The translations under genes were made by a program, and so were the position numbers. A stretch of DNA of 64,000 nucleotides from Bacteroides ndongoniae (GTDB lineage Bacteria; Bacteroidota; Bacteroidia; Bacteroidales; Bacteroidaceae), in NCBI RefSeq assembly GCF_900108345.1, contig NZ_FNVV01000014.1:2270548-2334547 (forward strand). The letters are read 5' to 3'. A model generated the notes under the pieces. It had not been told where the DNA came from. It did not search any database and saw nothing but the letters and a program-made list of their open reading frames with translations. This document shows positions 33,529 to 42,600 of the stretch, one piece after another (position 1 is the first letter of the stretch; each line of letters starts with the position of its first letter).

Positions 33529-33876
33529 ATGGCAAAGAAAATCAACACGGAGGAAACTCCGCAGACAGACAACAATAATATTCCTGCACCGGAGGCTCAG
33601 GCGGTGCCCGTTCCGGAAACGGCATCGGAAAACCTCGGGACAGGCGGCGAGACTGAAGACAGGCTGCCGGCCAAGACCGCGGGGAAAGGGAATGCAGGGT
33701 CGGAGGAGACGACAGAGCCTCACATCCTGTCCCTGTTGAAAAAGTTCCCGGCATATCCGTCGCTGTACATCGACACGCACGGAGGAACCTATGCGCCGGA
33801 CACGGCGGCCGCCATCAGGGGCAAGGCCGTACTCTACAGGAATCCTTTCTACAACGAACTTAAAAAGAAATCATAA
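33529..33876 (+). CDS. Small phage protein (115 aa), possible head decoration or completion
   Basis: A Pro/Glu/Thr/Ala-rich disordered first half (APEAQAVPVPETASEN) is followed by a compact C-terminal module (ILSLLKKFPAYPSLYIDTHG). Its stop overlaps the start of the tail sheath gene by one base. Role inferred from position only. Confidence 0.55.
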   Translation: MAKKINTEETPQTDNNNIPAPEAQAVPVPETASENLGTGGETEDRLPAKTAGKGNAGSEETTEPHILSLLKKFPAYPSLYIDTHGGTYAPDTAAAIRGKAVLYRNPFYNELKKKS

Positions 33877-35228
33877 TGGCACTCGGTAATGTATTTATCA
33901 AGGATGTGGACGGCAATATTCCTTACGATACCGGCTCGTCGGGCGAGAAGGTGACGGGACTGCTGTTCGACGTGTCCCTCCAGCCGACGCTTTTCACGGA
34001 GGGGTATGGTAAAACCAATGAGACCAGGCTCAAGCCTGGCGATGTCTGCTACATCACCTCGTTCAAGTCCGCCGTGAACGACTTCGGTATCATCGAACGT
34101 GTGGAGGCAACCGACGAGGAGGAGATGAATGTCAATTTCCTGCACGGCATCCCGGCATACCATATCCGTGAATTTTTCCGCATGTCCGGCAATCCGGGCG
34201 GTTCAGGAAAACTCTACGTGATGTTCGCGGACTGTTCGGCGAACTGGGATGCGCTGGAAATCATGCAGCGTGCTGCCGGGGGTATGATCAACCAGATAGG
34301 CATATGGACGGAACAGCCGCTGTGGAAAGCGAACGGCGCATCGGAACAATACAACCTCAATCTGGTAAAGGGGCTCAACGACGTGGCCGTGGGGCTTGCG
34401 GAGCAGAACCAGCCGCTCTCGCTCATCCTTTCCGCCAATCCTTCCAATACGGGGGCGGATACGACTGAGGGGCGTCAGATTGACCTGAATAAAATACCTT
34501 CATGCATCTGTGAATCAAGCCGTATCAGCTGTATATTCGGCCAGGCGCATCACGAAAAGATCTCCACGATGCAGATGTGCAACAGGAACCATACGCCCGT
34601 GGGATTTTTGGGAGCGGTTATGGGAGCCATAGCAAAGGCCAACGTGCACGAATCCATCGCATGGGTCAAGCAGTTCAATCTCTTCGCGGACGATTTCCAG
34701 GAAATAGAGTTGGGGTTCGGGGACATCAACCTCGACGAGGCAGAGGAGAACTTCCTCAGCCTGAACCGGTACGAGTCACTCTCCCCGTCACTGCTGGACG
34801 AACTCGACGATAAGGGGTATATTTTTCCCATCAAGTATGCCGGCCGCGAGAACGGGATCTACATCTCGAAAGACCAGACATGCTCACATGGGGATTTCCG
34901 TACCATTGCCCGGAACCGCACCATCAACAAGAGCCGCCGTGCCGTGCGTGCAGCCCTGCTGCCGTATGTGAACTCACCGCTGATGGTCAATCCTTCAACC
35001 GGGTTCCTCGCCCCGTCGAAGATTACAGCTTTCAAGACACTCATCGGGGATATACTGGCCAAGATGCAGGCGGCGCAGGAAATTTCAGGATACGCCGTCA
35101 CTATCGACCCGAACCAGAACGTGTTGGTGGACGACACGCTGCGCATCTCCTATGTCCTTGTCCCGGTGGGCGTGGCCGTGAAGATTTATGTAGAGGAAGG
35201 ACTGTCATTAACCGCAAATAAGACATAG
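33876..35228 (+). CDS. Contractile tail sheath protein, DUF2586-like (450 aa)
   Basis: Has the length and the conserved glycine-rich/acidic build of Bacteroidetes phage sheaths. It starts LGNVFIKDVDGNIPYDTG, with ASEQYNLNLVKGLNDVAVGL and a C-terminal beta-strand exchange region ending in DTLRISYVLVPVGVAVKI. It is followed at 3 bp by the tube gene. Presence of a sheath means a contractile tail. Confidence 0.8.
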   Translation: MALGNVFIKDVDGNIPYDTGSSGEKVTGLLFDVSLQPTLFTEGYGKTNETRLKPGDVCYITSFKSAVNDFGIIERVEATDEEEMNVNFLHGIPAYHIREFFRMSGNPGGSGKLYVMFADCSANWDALEIMQRAAGGMINQIGIWTEQPLWKANGASEQYNLNLVKGLNDVAVGLAEQNQPLSLILSANPSNTGADTTEGRQIDLNKIPSCICESSRISCIFGQAHHEKISTMQMCNRNHTPVGFLGAVMGAIAKANVHESIAWVKQFNLFADDFQEIELGFGDINLDEAEENFLSLNRYESLSPSLLDELDDKGYIFPIKYAGRENGIYISKDQTCSHGDFRTIARNRTINKSRRAVRAALLPYVNSPLMVNPSTGFLAPSKITAFKTLIGDILAKMQAAQEISGYAVTIDPNQNVLVDDTLRISYVLVPVGVAVKIYVEEGLSLTANKT

Positions 35229-35231
35229 CAT

Positions 35232-35687
35232 ATGGCAATAATCAACAATGTAGCATACTCGTGGTCGATGATAACCCTGTCATCGACCGCCCTGGGAATC
35301 GATGAAGGTTCCACGACCCTTGAAGGCGTGTCGGCCATCAAATGGTCGAAGAAGCGCAAGGTCGAAAGTAACTACGGCATGGGAGGACGGCCGGTGTCGA
35401 GGGGGTTCGGGAACATTACCTATACGGCGAGCATCACGATGGACTATGCCACGCAACAGCTGTTGCGTTCGGTGTACGGCTCGCTGCTCGAAATCGGCGA
35501 GTTCGACCTGATTATCAGCTTTGCCAACCCGATGGCCGGCGAGGACTGGACAACGACGACCGTAACGCTCAAAGGTTGCATCTTCACGGAGGATTGTCTC
35601 GAGTCACAGCAGGATGATACCAATATCACCCATGAATTCGATCTCAACCCGTTCGATATCCAAATCGGCTCGGGTGATACAATCTAA
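35232..35687 (+). CDS. Tail tube protein (151 aa)
   Basis: Small beta-rich protein directly behind the sheath, with ASITMDYATQQLLRSVYGSL and an acidic end (DLNPFDIQIGSGDTI), as in the tube families that partner with this kind of sheath. Position gives most of the support. Confidence 0.7.
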   Translation: MAIINNVAYSWSMITLSSTALGIDEGSTTLEGVSAIKWSKKRKVESNYGMGGRPVSRGFGNITYTASITMDYATQQLLRSVYGSLLEIGEFDLIISFANPMAGEDWTTTTVTLKGCIFTEDCLESQQDDTNITHEFDLNPFDIQIGSGDTI

Positions 35688-35693
35688 GCTGTC

Positions 35694-36185
35694 ATGGATG
35701 TAACTTTCGAGGGGAAATCTTCTACCGGAAAGAACGAATGGCTCACGCCTCCCTGCCTGCTTCGGAGGCTGGGGCCGTTCGATTTGGATCCGTGTTCGCC
35801 CGTAAACCGCCCATGGGATACGGCGCGACATCACTATACCATTGAGGATGACGGCCTGCAACAACCCTGGTTCGGACGTGTGTTCTGCAATCCTCCCTAT
35901 GACACTGCACTGATTGTCCGGTTTATCCGCAGGTGTGTCGAACACAGGAATGCCGTCGCGCTCACTTTTGCCCGCACGGACACGCGCCTGTTCCACGAAC
36001 TGATATTCCCAAACGCCGATTCAATACTCTTTATCAAGGGACGGCTCAGTTTTTACCATGTTACGGGGGAACAGGGTGGTACGGCCGGAGCGCCGTCATG
36101 CCTGATCGCCTTCAACAAAGAAAATACCGCGGTTCTGGAAACATGCGGTATCGACGGGAAGTTGGTGAAGCCACGACTTCAATAG
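35694..36185 (+). CDS. Phage DNA N-6-adenine methyltransferase (163 aa)
   Basis: Has the phage Dam-like motifs: NEWLTPPCLLRRLGPFDLDPC near the N-terminus and the catalytic NPPY in VFCNPPYDTALI (residues about 66-77). It probably methylates phage DNA to evade host restriction. It lies 6 bp behind the tube gene and just before the reversed three-gene island, so it may belong to the same accessory insertion. Confidence 0.8.
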   Translation: MDVTFEGKSSTGKNEWLTPPCLLRRLGPFDLDPCSPVNRPWDTARHHYTIEDDGLQQPWFGRVFCNPPYDTALIVRFIRRCVEHRNAVALTFARTDTRLFHELIFPNADSILFIKGRLSFYHVTGEQGGTAGAPSCLIAFNKENTAVLETCGIDGKLVKPRLQ

Positions 36186-36269
36186 TCAACCATAAATTTG
36201 TTACATAATAACCCGTCTGTTTGCCGGATATTGACCTTGGCTGACAGACGGGATTTATGTATGGCAGAC

Positions 36270-37034
36270 TTAAATCGAAATATGCGCTTCCTTATCGAAT
36301 GACGTATGCTCGTTACTGAACACATAGCCCAACTGGTTGCATATGCACCGGGTGTTTCCGATGACCTTATTGATATTGCGGTGCGAGTGGCCATATATCC
36401 AGTATTCAATCGGGCTGTCTGCAATGAAACCGCCAAGCTCCACGGTAAATGCCCCATTGAGCGGACTGCCCTTGAACTCCGGCGCCATCAGTTCGAATGA
36501 CGGTACATGATGAGTGGCGACAATGAGATGTCTGGCAGTACTTTGTTTTACGCTCTGTTCCAGAAAACGGAAACAGCGCGAATGTTCGTCATTGAACCTT
36601 GTCCAGTCCAGCGGTTCGCTGCCGTAACGCATCCTGCGGAAATCTGTGATGGCTGCCTCAGTTTCATAGGCATCCTGCAACAGGATATGTGACCACAGTG
36701 TGGTAGCGATCAATTCTATATCGTTACCCAATGGGATAACGGCATTATAGTGGCAGGTGATGTTTTCCCTGATTTTGAGCGACCAGCCGTTATACAGCTT
36801 GTCTATGTCGAACATCTTGTAAAACTCGTGGTTTCCGGGAACCACGATGACCCGGCTGTAATTTCCGGAAGCCCAGTCCCAGAACGGATGTCTGGAGTAG
36901 TTCTCATCTCCGATATATCCTATATCTCCGGCAAGGACAAGCACTTCTCCGGCAACAGCCAGCGGGTTGTGCTTCAAAAAACTGCTGTTCTCCCGAAACT
37001 CGAGATGCAGGTCGGATGCGTATTGGATTCTCAT
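36270..37034 (-). CDS. Calcineurin-like metallophosphoesterase (254 aa)
   Basis: All metal-binding boxes are present in order: ASDLHLEF (D8, H10), LAGDIGYI, PGNHEF, VATHHVPSF and YGHSHRNI. It is translated after the nucleotidyltransferase with a 4-bp ATGA-type overlap, so it is the third gene of the island. A role in reversing a nucleotide or RNA modification, or in nucleotide turnover during the response, is inference. Position inside a phage late operon in reverse orientation marks it as a moron gene. Confidence 0.85.
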   Translation of the reverse strand: MRIQYASDLHLEFRENSSFLKHNPLAVAGEVLVLAGDIGYIGDENYSRHPFWDWASGNYSRVIVVPGNHEFYKMFDIDKLYNGWSLKIRENITCHYNAVIPLGNDIELIATTLWSHILLQDAYETEAAITDFRRMRYGSEPLDWTRFNDEHSRCFRFLEQSVKQSTARHLIVATHHVPSFELMAPEFKGSPLNGAFTVELGGFIADSPIEYWIYGHSHRNINKVIGNTRCICNQLGYVFSNEHTSFDKEAHISI

Positions 37035-37813
37035 TGTTGTGTTATGAAATTGGCTTCAAGTTGTTCCAATAACTGTTCTCCGGAAATGCTTTTAAGTCCT
37101 GCCGATTTGAAAAAATCAGAGTTTGGCACTTCTTCTTTGACAGCCAGGCAAAACCTGTCAACATCTTGTTTAAGCGAATCAGGAACTTCGTAGGTGTCGG
37201 CAGGAGCAAGCATGGCAACCAGCCGGAATACATCTTTCTTGTGCTTGACGATATGTTTGCTGTCCACTTGTTCTCCATTGTTTTTCCGCTCGGTCATTTC
37301 TAAATAGGCCCTGCATTTCAGACAGATAAGACTTTCAATGTTCGCAATATGTACGCCCTCCTCCAACGTGCTGTGTTCAATGGTATAATTATAATAGTCA
37401 TCATCCATCAAAATGGCTGACAGACTTGACAGGTCATCATCAACCGGAATGGGGGTAATGTGGGCATCGTCCGGGAATTTGACAACCCCGATATTTCGTG
37501 AAAAGAGTTCTATCTGATACGGGAAATCCGGATTTCCCGGTTCCTTGAACCTGTAATATTCATGCCTGCATTCCCCGTTCCCGGTTCCCTTATTCCTTTG
37601 TCTGTACCCTGCGGTTTTTACAAACTCCCAGAATTTTGCAGCAAAATCCGAAGACAGCGCCTCCACAATCAGTATAATGTCTATGTCCTTGGTCGCCCTT
37701 GGAGTTTGTGCATATATTTCTTCATGCATTTCACAGGCAGTACCACCTATGATGACATAGTTTCCTTCATATCCGGTGAAAAACTCCCTGAATTTATCAA
37801 TTCCTCTTACCAT
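37031..37813 (-). CDS. Nucleotidyltransferase-fold protein, AbiEii/MenT-like (260 aa)
   Basis: Residues about 17-50 show the polymerase-beta-type pattern IIGGTACEMH followed by ATKDIDIILIV (GG...DxD). A helical second half carries KHIVKHKKDVFRLVAMLAP. Such proteins are found as toxins of AbiE-type (type IV) systems and as uncharacterised partners of HTH genes. It overlaps the HTH gene by 7 bp and the phosphoesterase gene by 4 bp. Confidence 0.75.
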   Translation of the reverse strand: MVRGIDKFREFFTGYEGNYVIIGGTACEMHEEIYAQTPRATKDIDIILIVEALSSDFAAKFWEFVKTAGYRQRNKGTGNGECRHEYYRFKEPGNPDFPYQIELFSRNIGVVKFPDDAHITPIPVDDDLSSLSAILMDDDYYNYTIEHSTLEEGVHIANIESLICLKCRAYLEMTERKNNGEQVDSKHIVKHKKDVFRLVAMLAPADTYEVPDSLKQDVDRFCLAVKEEVPNSDFFKSAGLKSISGEQLLEQLEANFITQQ

Positions 37814-38790
37814 ATCATATTATTTATCATAGTTTCCAATTCTATTTGAATGCGTTCATCATCCATATCCTTCATGGCCAGAAATAAAGACAATTTGTCT
37901 ACAATGCCGTTTTTTGAGAAAAAACATGGATTGTAACGCCATATCTCTATGCGGGTCTCGCCATATTCCTTGTCTGTCCGGATTTGCAACCGTCGAGCTT
38001 CTTCTTTTGCAATGGCATAAGTGTCATTTTTTTCCTTGTTCAGCATTGAATATTCCGACAAGGCATTTACTCCACTAATACAAAATACTTCATCAGGCAG
38101 ACTATCGGTATATACAATCCGCTCGATGGGGTTCGCCAGGAACGGCAACATCCTGTCCCATAATTCACGCTTTTTGAACTGAAATATCATACTCTTTGTC
38201 TTGCCGCCGGATAAAGCGATAACTTCTTTATCTTTCAGCCATCTGACCGCCCGGTTTACATTGGCATACGACACGTTGAAAAGATCTGCAATATCATAAG
38301 TTCCTTTCCCTTCGAGAGACTTTACTTCAAGATGATAAAGGATTATGCATTGGGCAATTGCAGGAATCTGCGTTTCTTCACCGCCCCCGATATTATTTTT
38401 ATGCGGTTTCAAATCTATCAACAAATCCGGTATGAACATTTGCTTTTGCGGTATGATGAAATTTACACGATGTCTGACAAGACGCCGTACATTATAGGCC
38501 GCCACTGTACGCAATACAAATATTACCGGGCATTGGGCTTTTCGCTCAACCAGTTCTTTTTGTTTCCGCATCTGCCCCGGAGTATATGCAGAACTGTCTG
38601 CACTATACAGAAGAACTACGTCATGCCCCAACAAGTTAGCCGTACAAAATGTATAACCGGCAGTAATATTGGCTGGGAATGTATGCAAGACATCCTTTTC
38701 GACCGGCCTGATGTCCGCCCTCAAATCAAGCAATTCAGCGATGTACCGGCTTGTCACATCTATAAAATCATCTATTTTGCACATAATCAT
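37807..38790 (-). CDS. HTH regulator / AbiEi-like antitoxin (327 aa)
   Basis: Starts MIMCKIDDFIDVTSRYIAEL (or at the second Met, 38784). Residues about 155-195 hold a winged helix (TYDIADLFNVSYANVNRAVRWLKDKEVIALSGGK), and the C-terminal half is alpha/beta. It precedes the nucleotidyltransferase with overlap, the order expected of an AbiEi/AbiEii antitoxin-toxin pair. A near-consensus promoter lies 18 bp upstream. It is distinctly more AT-rich than the surrounding late genes. Confidence 0.7.
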   Translation of the reverse strand: MIMCKIDDFIDVTSRYIAELLDLRADIRPVEKDVLHTFPANITAGYTFCTANLLGHDVVLLYSADSSAYTPGQMRKQKELVERKAQCPVIFVLRTVAAYNVRRLVRHRVNFIIPQKQMFIPDLLIDLKPHKNNIGGGEETQIPAIAQCIILYHLEVKSLEGKGTYDIADLFNVSYANVNRAVRWLKDKEVIALSGGKTKSMIFQFKKRELWDRMLPFLANPIERIVYTDSLPDEVFCISGVNALSEYSMLNKEKNDTYAIAKEEARRLQIRTDKEYGETRIEIWRYNPCFFSKNGIVDKLSLFLAMKDMDDERIQIELETMINNMIW

Positions 38791-38807
38791 TTATGTTTGA
38801 GAATATG

Positions 38808-38838
38808 CAAAATTAACGATTATATACTATATATCAAA
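38808..38838 (-). promoter_or_regulatory. Near-consensus Bacteroidetes promoter of the three-gene island
   Basis: On the leftward strand TTTG (38838-38835), 19 bp, then TAATTTTG (38815-38808) matches TTTG-N19-TAnnTTTG exactly. Transcription would begin near 38802, a few bases before the ATG. This gives the island expression independent of the late operon. Confidence 0.75.
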
Positions 38839-39008
38839 GAAATATATGAAATATATTCAGCGAAATTTCCTTTAAAGACTGATCTGGGAATATCAGGAGC
38901 AAAGAAGTTTTTTGTATAACATATGGATTACAAGTGAATAAGAACCGTGTCTTCAACCTTTCCACGATTCTTTGTCCTACTCTTTCGGTGAATCAAAACA
39001 AATTCGAT

Positions 39009-39365
39009 ATGGACGAAAAAATGCTTTCATTGGAACAGGAGATCAAGATCAAGGAAAAAGCCCTCAAACTGAAAGAGGAGAAGAAACTCCGCAAGATTTG
39101 TCCGATGGTCGTTTTCGGAGACACCGCAAACGGCGAGAAAGAGATTTATGTGGCCTACATGTCCGAACCGAGCTTTCCGCAGTTCAGCAAATTCATGGCC
39201 GCTTCCAAAAAGGACGAGGTAATCGCCATGCGCACGTTGGCCCGCGACTGCTTCGTGGACGGAGATAAGGAACTCGTGGACGACGAGTCGCTCTTCCTGT
39301 TCGGTCTGATGGGACAGCTTTCCGAGCTGATCACCACCCGCCAGAGTGTCCTGGTAAACTTATAA
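39009..39365 (+). CDS. Tail assembly chaperone (118 aa)
   Basis: Start at MDEKMLSLEQEIKIKEKALK (39009); the longer frame begins in the AT-rich spacer. A charged helical opening is followed by a compact alpha/beta body with EIYVAYMSEPSFPQFSKFM. It lies upstream of the tape measure, the standard place for tail chaperones. A -1 frame stays open through its 3' half and into the next small gene. Confidence 0.65.
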   Translation: MDEKMLSLEQEIKIKEKALKLKEEKKLRKICPMVVFGDTANGEKEIYVAYMSEPSFPQFSKFMAASKKDEVIAMRTLARDCFVDGDKELVDDESLFLFGLMGQLSELITTRQSVLVNL

Positions 39366-39376
39366 GCCGGTGGGTA

Positions 39377-39562
39377 GTGACCGACGAGCAGCGCATCCGC
39401 CAGCGGATGATCTATGTCCGCCACTACTTTCCCGGCGTCAACCTCGACACGATTTCCGACGAGGAGTTCGCGATGCTTTCCGAAGAGGCGTTGTGGCTGC
39501 ACGAGCAGATGCTCATCAGCCGTATGCCCGTTCCGATGTCATTGCCGGAGAGGACTCCTTGA
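39377..39562 (+). CDS. Small tail-assembly protein or chaperone extension (61 aa)
   Basis: Starts with GTG, 11 bp after the previous stop, and is acidic (TISDEEFAMLSEEALWLHEQ). It is in the -1 frame relative to the chaperone gene, which is open across the junction, so it may also be made as a frameshift extension like lambda G/GT. I see no textbook slippery heptamer. Confidence 0.6.
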   Translation: MTDEQRIRQRMIYVRHYFPGVNLDTISDEEFAMLSEEALWLHEQMLISRMPVPMSLPERTP

Positions 39563-39655
39563 CCTGCCGCCGTAAGCTTCCGGTTTGCGGCGGCCTTCGT
39601 TTCATAATCTCCGCCCTTGCGGAAAGACTATTCTTTTAACGCAGTACCCATTACC

Positions 39656-42600
39656 ATGGCTCAGGAACAGAACTATCAGGTCAACTACTCCATCAACGTG
39701 GATGCCTCTCAGGGCACCAAGCAGGTTATCGCCTTCGGTGAGGCGGTAGGCAAGCTGGTACAGGCGAAAGCGTCCCTGACTCCGGCCGTCACGAACATCA
39801 AGAATATGATGGACGAGATAGACCGCGTGTTCCGCACCAAGAACGGCAAGAAACGTAATTTCGATTACCGCCTGACCATCGATACGAAAAAAAGCGAAGA
39901 GAAGCTGGAACGTATCAAGGGGTTACTCACGGATATTTCCACGCTTTCCAAAGGCATCAGCCTGACCATCAATGCCGGTCAGGCTTTGGACAGCAAGAAA
40001 ATCAAGGCCAACGCCAAAAGCCTTTACGAGAAAAAGGCTGCCGAGATGCGCAAAGCGGAGATCGAAAAGAATGCCGCCTCGTCCGTTGGCACGATGGCAG
40101 ACGCGCAGAAACGCATTACCAAAGCCATCGGGAAAATCAACTCCGCCCTGGTTTCCATGGAACGTGACCGGGAACTGCAAATCAAGACCGGGACGGCGGA
40201 AAACAGGTTGCAGCAGATACTTTCCCTATTGGGTCGTATCAAAAGTGCTTCTGTCATTTCTTTCAACATGCAGGGAGGCATACCATCCGAAGGACTCACA
40301 CCTTCCGTTCCGGTGCCATATGCTCCGCAGGCCTTCGTAATGCCCGAAAAGGCCCGGCAAAAACTGATGGAACGGCTTTATGCAGGACAGCAGCTGCATC
40401 GCCAGAAACTGGTCCACGCGGAGGAGCTCTTTACCGCAGACCAGCGCCGTAAGGCGGCTCTGGCAGAAACCGCCGCGGCGGAAAAGCGGCGTGCCGATGA
40501 AGCGCGGGCTAAAGAACGGGAGTGCAAGAATGCCGCCCGTGCTGCGGAGAAAATACGCCGGCAGGCAGAACAGGCACGCCGTAAGGCAGAAACGGAACGT
40601 ATAAAGGCCGAGCAGGCTGCAAGACGGCAGGAACAGCGCAATGCGATGCAGTCCGTCAGGCTCATGCAGCGGGAACATACTGCAGCCGGTACGCTCTACC
40701 GCAGTAAACGCCGTGCCGCCATCAACCGTATCCAGTATTCGAAAGCGCCGTCACTCAGGAACCTCCCGTTCGCTTCGATGCTCAATGCCTATATGGGTTA
40801 CAGCCTGATCCGTTCGGAACTGACGAAGGCCATCGACTATTCCAACATCATGGAATCGGCACATTCCATCCTCCGTGTGGCGGACAGCGACCTCAAGACA
40901 TTCGAGACCCGTTTTGACAGTATGGCCCGTCATGTCCGTAAAATCGGCATCGACACGAAATACACAGCCGTGGAGATTGCCGGTGCCGTCAAATACCTGT
41001 CGATGGCGGGCATGAATATCGAGACAATCAACAAGTCCATCCGCCCGATCACGAACCTGGCACTTATCGGTGACAACGACGTGTCGTATATCGCCGACCT
41101 GGCCACGAACATCATGGCCGGTTATGATATCCATAACGACAGCATGGACAGCGTGGCGGACATTATCTCCTCCACCATTTCCCGCTCGAATGTGAATATC
41201 GTGGAGATGGCGGAGTCATACAAGATGGCTGCCGGTTACCTGCGTATGGCGGGCGTGGACTTCACGGAAAGCAGTGCCGCCATCGGTCTTTTGGGCAATA
41301 TGGGTCTGAAGGGAACGCTGGCGGGAACCTCGTTGCGTGCTCTTTCCACACGTTTTGCCAAACCTACCAAGGAGGCACAGGAAGTTCTGGACCGCCTGGG
41401 CATCCGGTTCACGGAAATGCGCGACATCGAGGGGGTGCAGGTCGAGAAACTCCGTCCTATAGCGGACATTTTCGAGGAATTGAACAAGAAGGGCGCGTCG
41501 ATGGCGGATGTCCAGGCAATCTTCGGGAAAATTGGCGGTAACGCGGCGATGATGTTCCTGAAGAACTACGACAAACTACGAGAACTGACTTCATATAACC
41601 GGGGGTCCCAGGGCGTTTCCTCAGAACTGGCATTGGTAAAGCAGAATACGACCAAGGGATTGTGGGCGCAGGTGACCTCCCAGCTGACCGAAGGGTTCAT
41701 GCAGGCATACGAGGTGTTGGAACCCTCTATCCGCACTGTGCTCCGCACTTTTCTGGCAAAGTTCAAGGCTCCGGAATTTACCCGTGGCCTGGTGTCCATC
41801 GGGAATGCCTTGTTGGACATCTTCACCGTGATCGGCAATATCGGCGCATGGGTGACCCGCAATTTCCATTGGATAGAACCGCTTGTCTTTACAGGCGTTG
41901 TCGCGACCCGGCTGTTCAAGGTGGCGGGAGCCCTGACGAATATCGGCATCGCCATGGGGTTTATCGGCAAACAGTCTGCGGCCACGACATCAATCAGTGC
42001 CGTGCAGGGGCTGCTGGGGGCGGGTGGTATCGGTAAGGTTTCGTTTGCCCAGAAGCGGGCCATCGTGTCGGCCATGCAGTCCGCAGGCGTGGCGGGACGG
42101 GGAGCGATGAACCGCGCCTTGATGGCCGGGGGCGGTGTCATCGGAGCCAAAGGAGTCCTGCAGTCGCTGTTTGCCACACAGGTGGCTACCGGCAGCGGAC
42201 TGACCGGTGCTGCCGCCTCGTTGAGTGCCATCAGTACAGGCGCGGTTGCCGCCACGGCAGGTATAGCCGCATTGGTCGGGACTTTGGGATGGGTGGCTTA
42301 CAAGACCTGGAAGATAAAGGAGGCGAAGGATGCCGTACTGGAAGAGATCGAATCGAACCGCAAGTACCGTTATCCGTCCATAGAGGCACTTTACTCCTCC
42401 CTGAGCGAGACCTATAACATGGCTGTCAAGACAAAGCGTGCCGTGGACGAGGTCGTTGCCGGCAAAAGTATCGAAGAGGCTTCGGGACATAAAATCGGAG
42501 CCTTCACATCCAACTGGTGGGCCGGGTTCTTGGGGGAATTTGCCATCGCTTCATCTGAGGGGATGGTATCGCGAGACCATGTGTATAACATGGACAAAGC

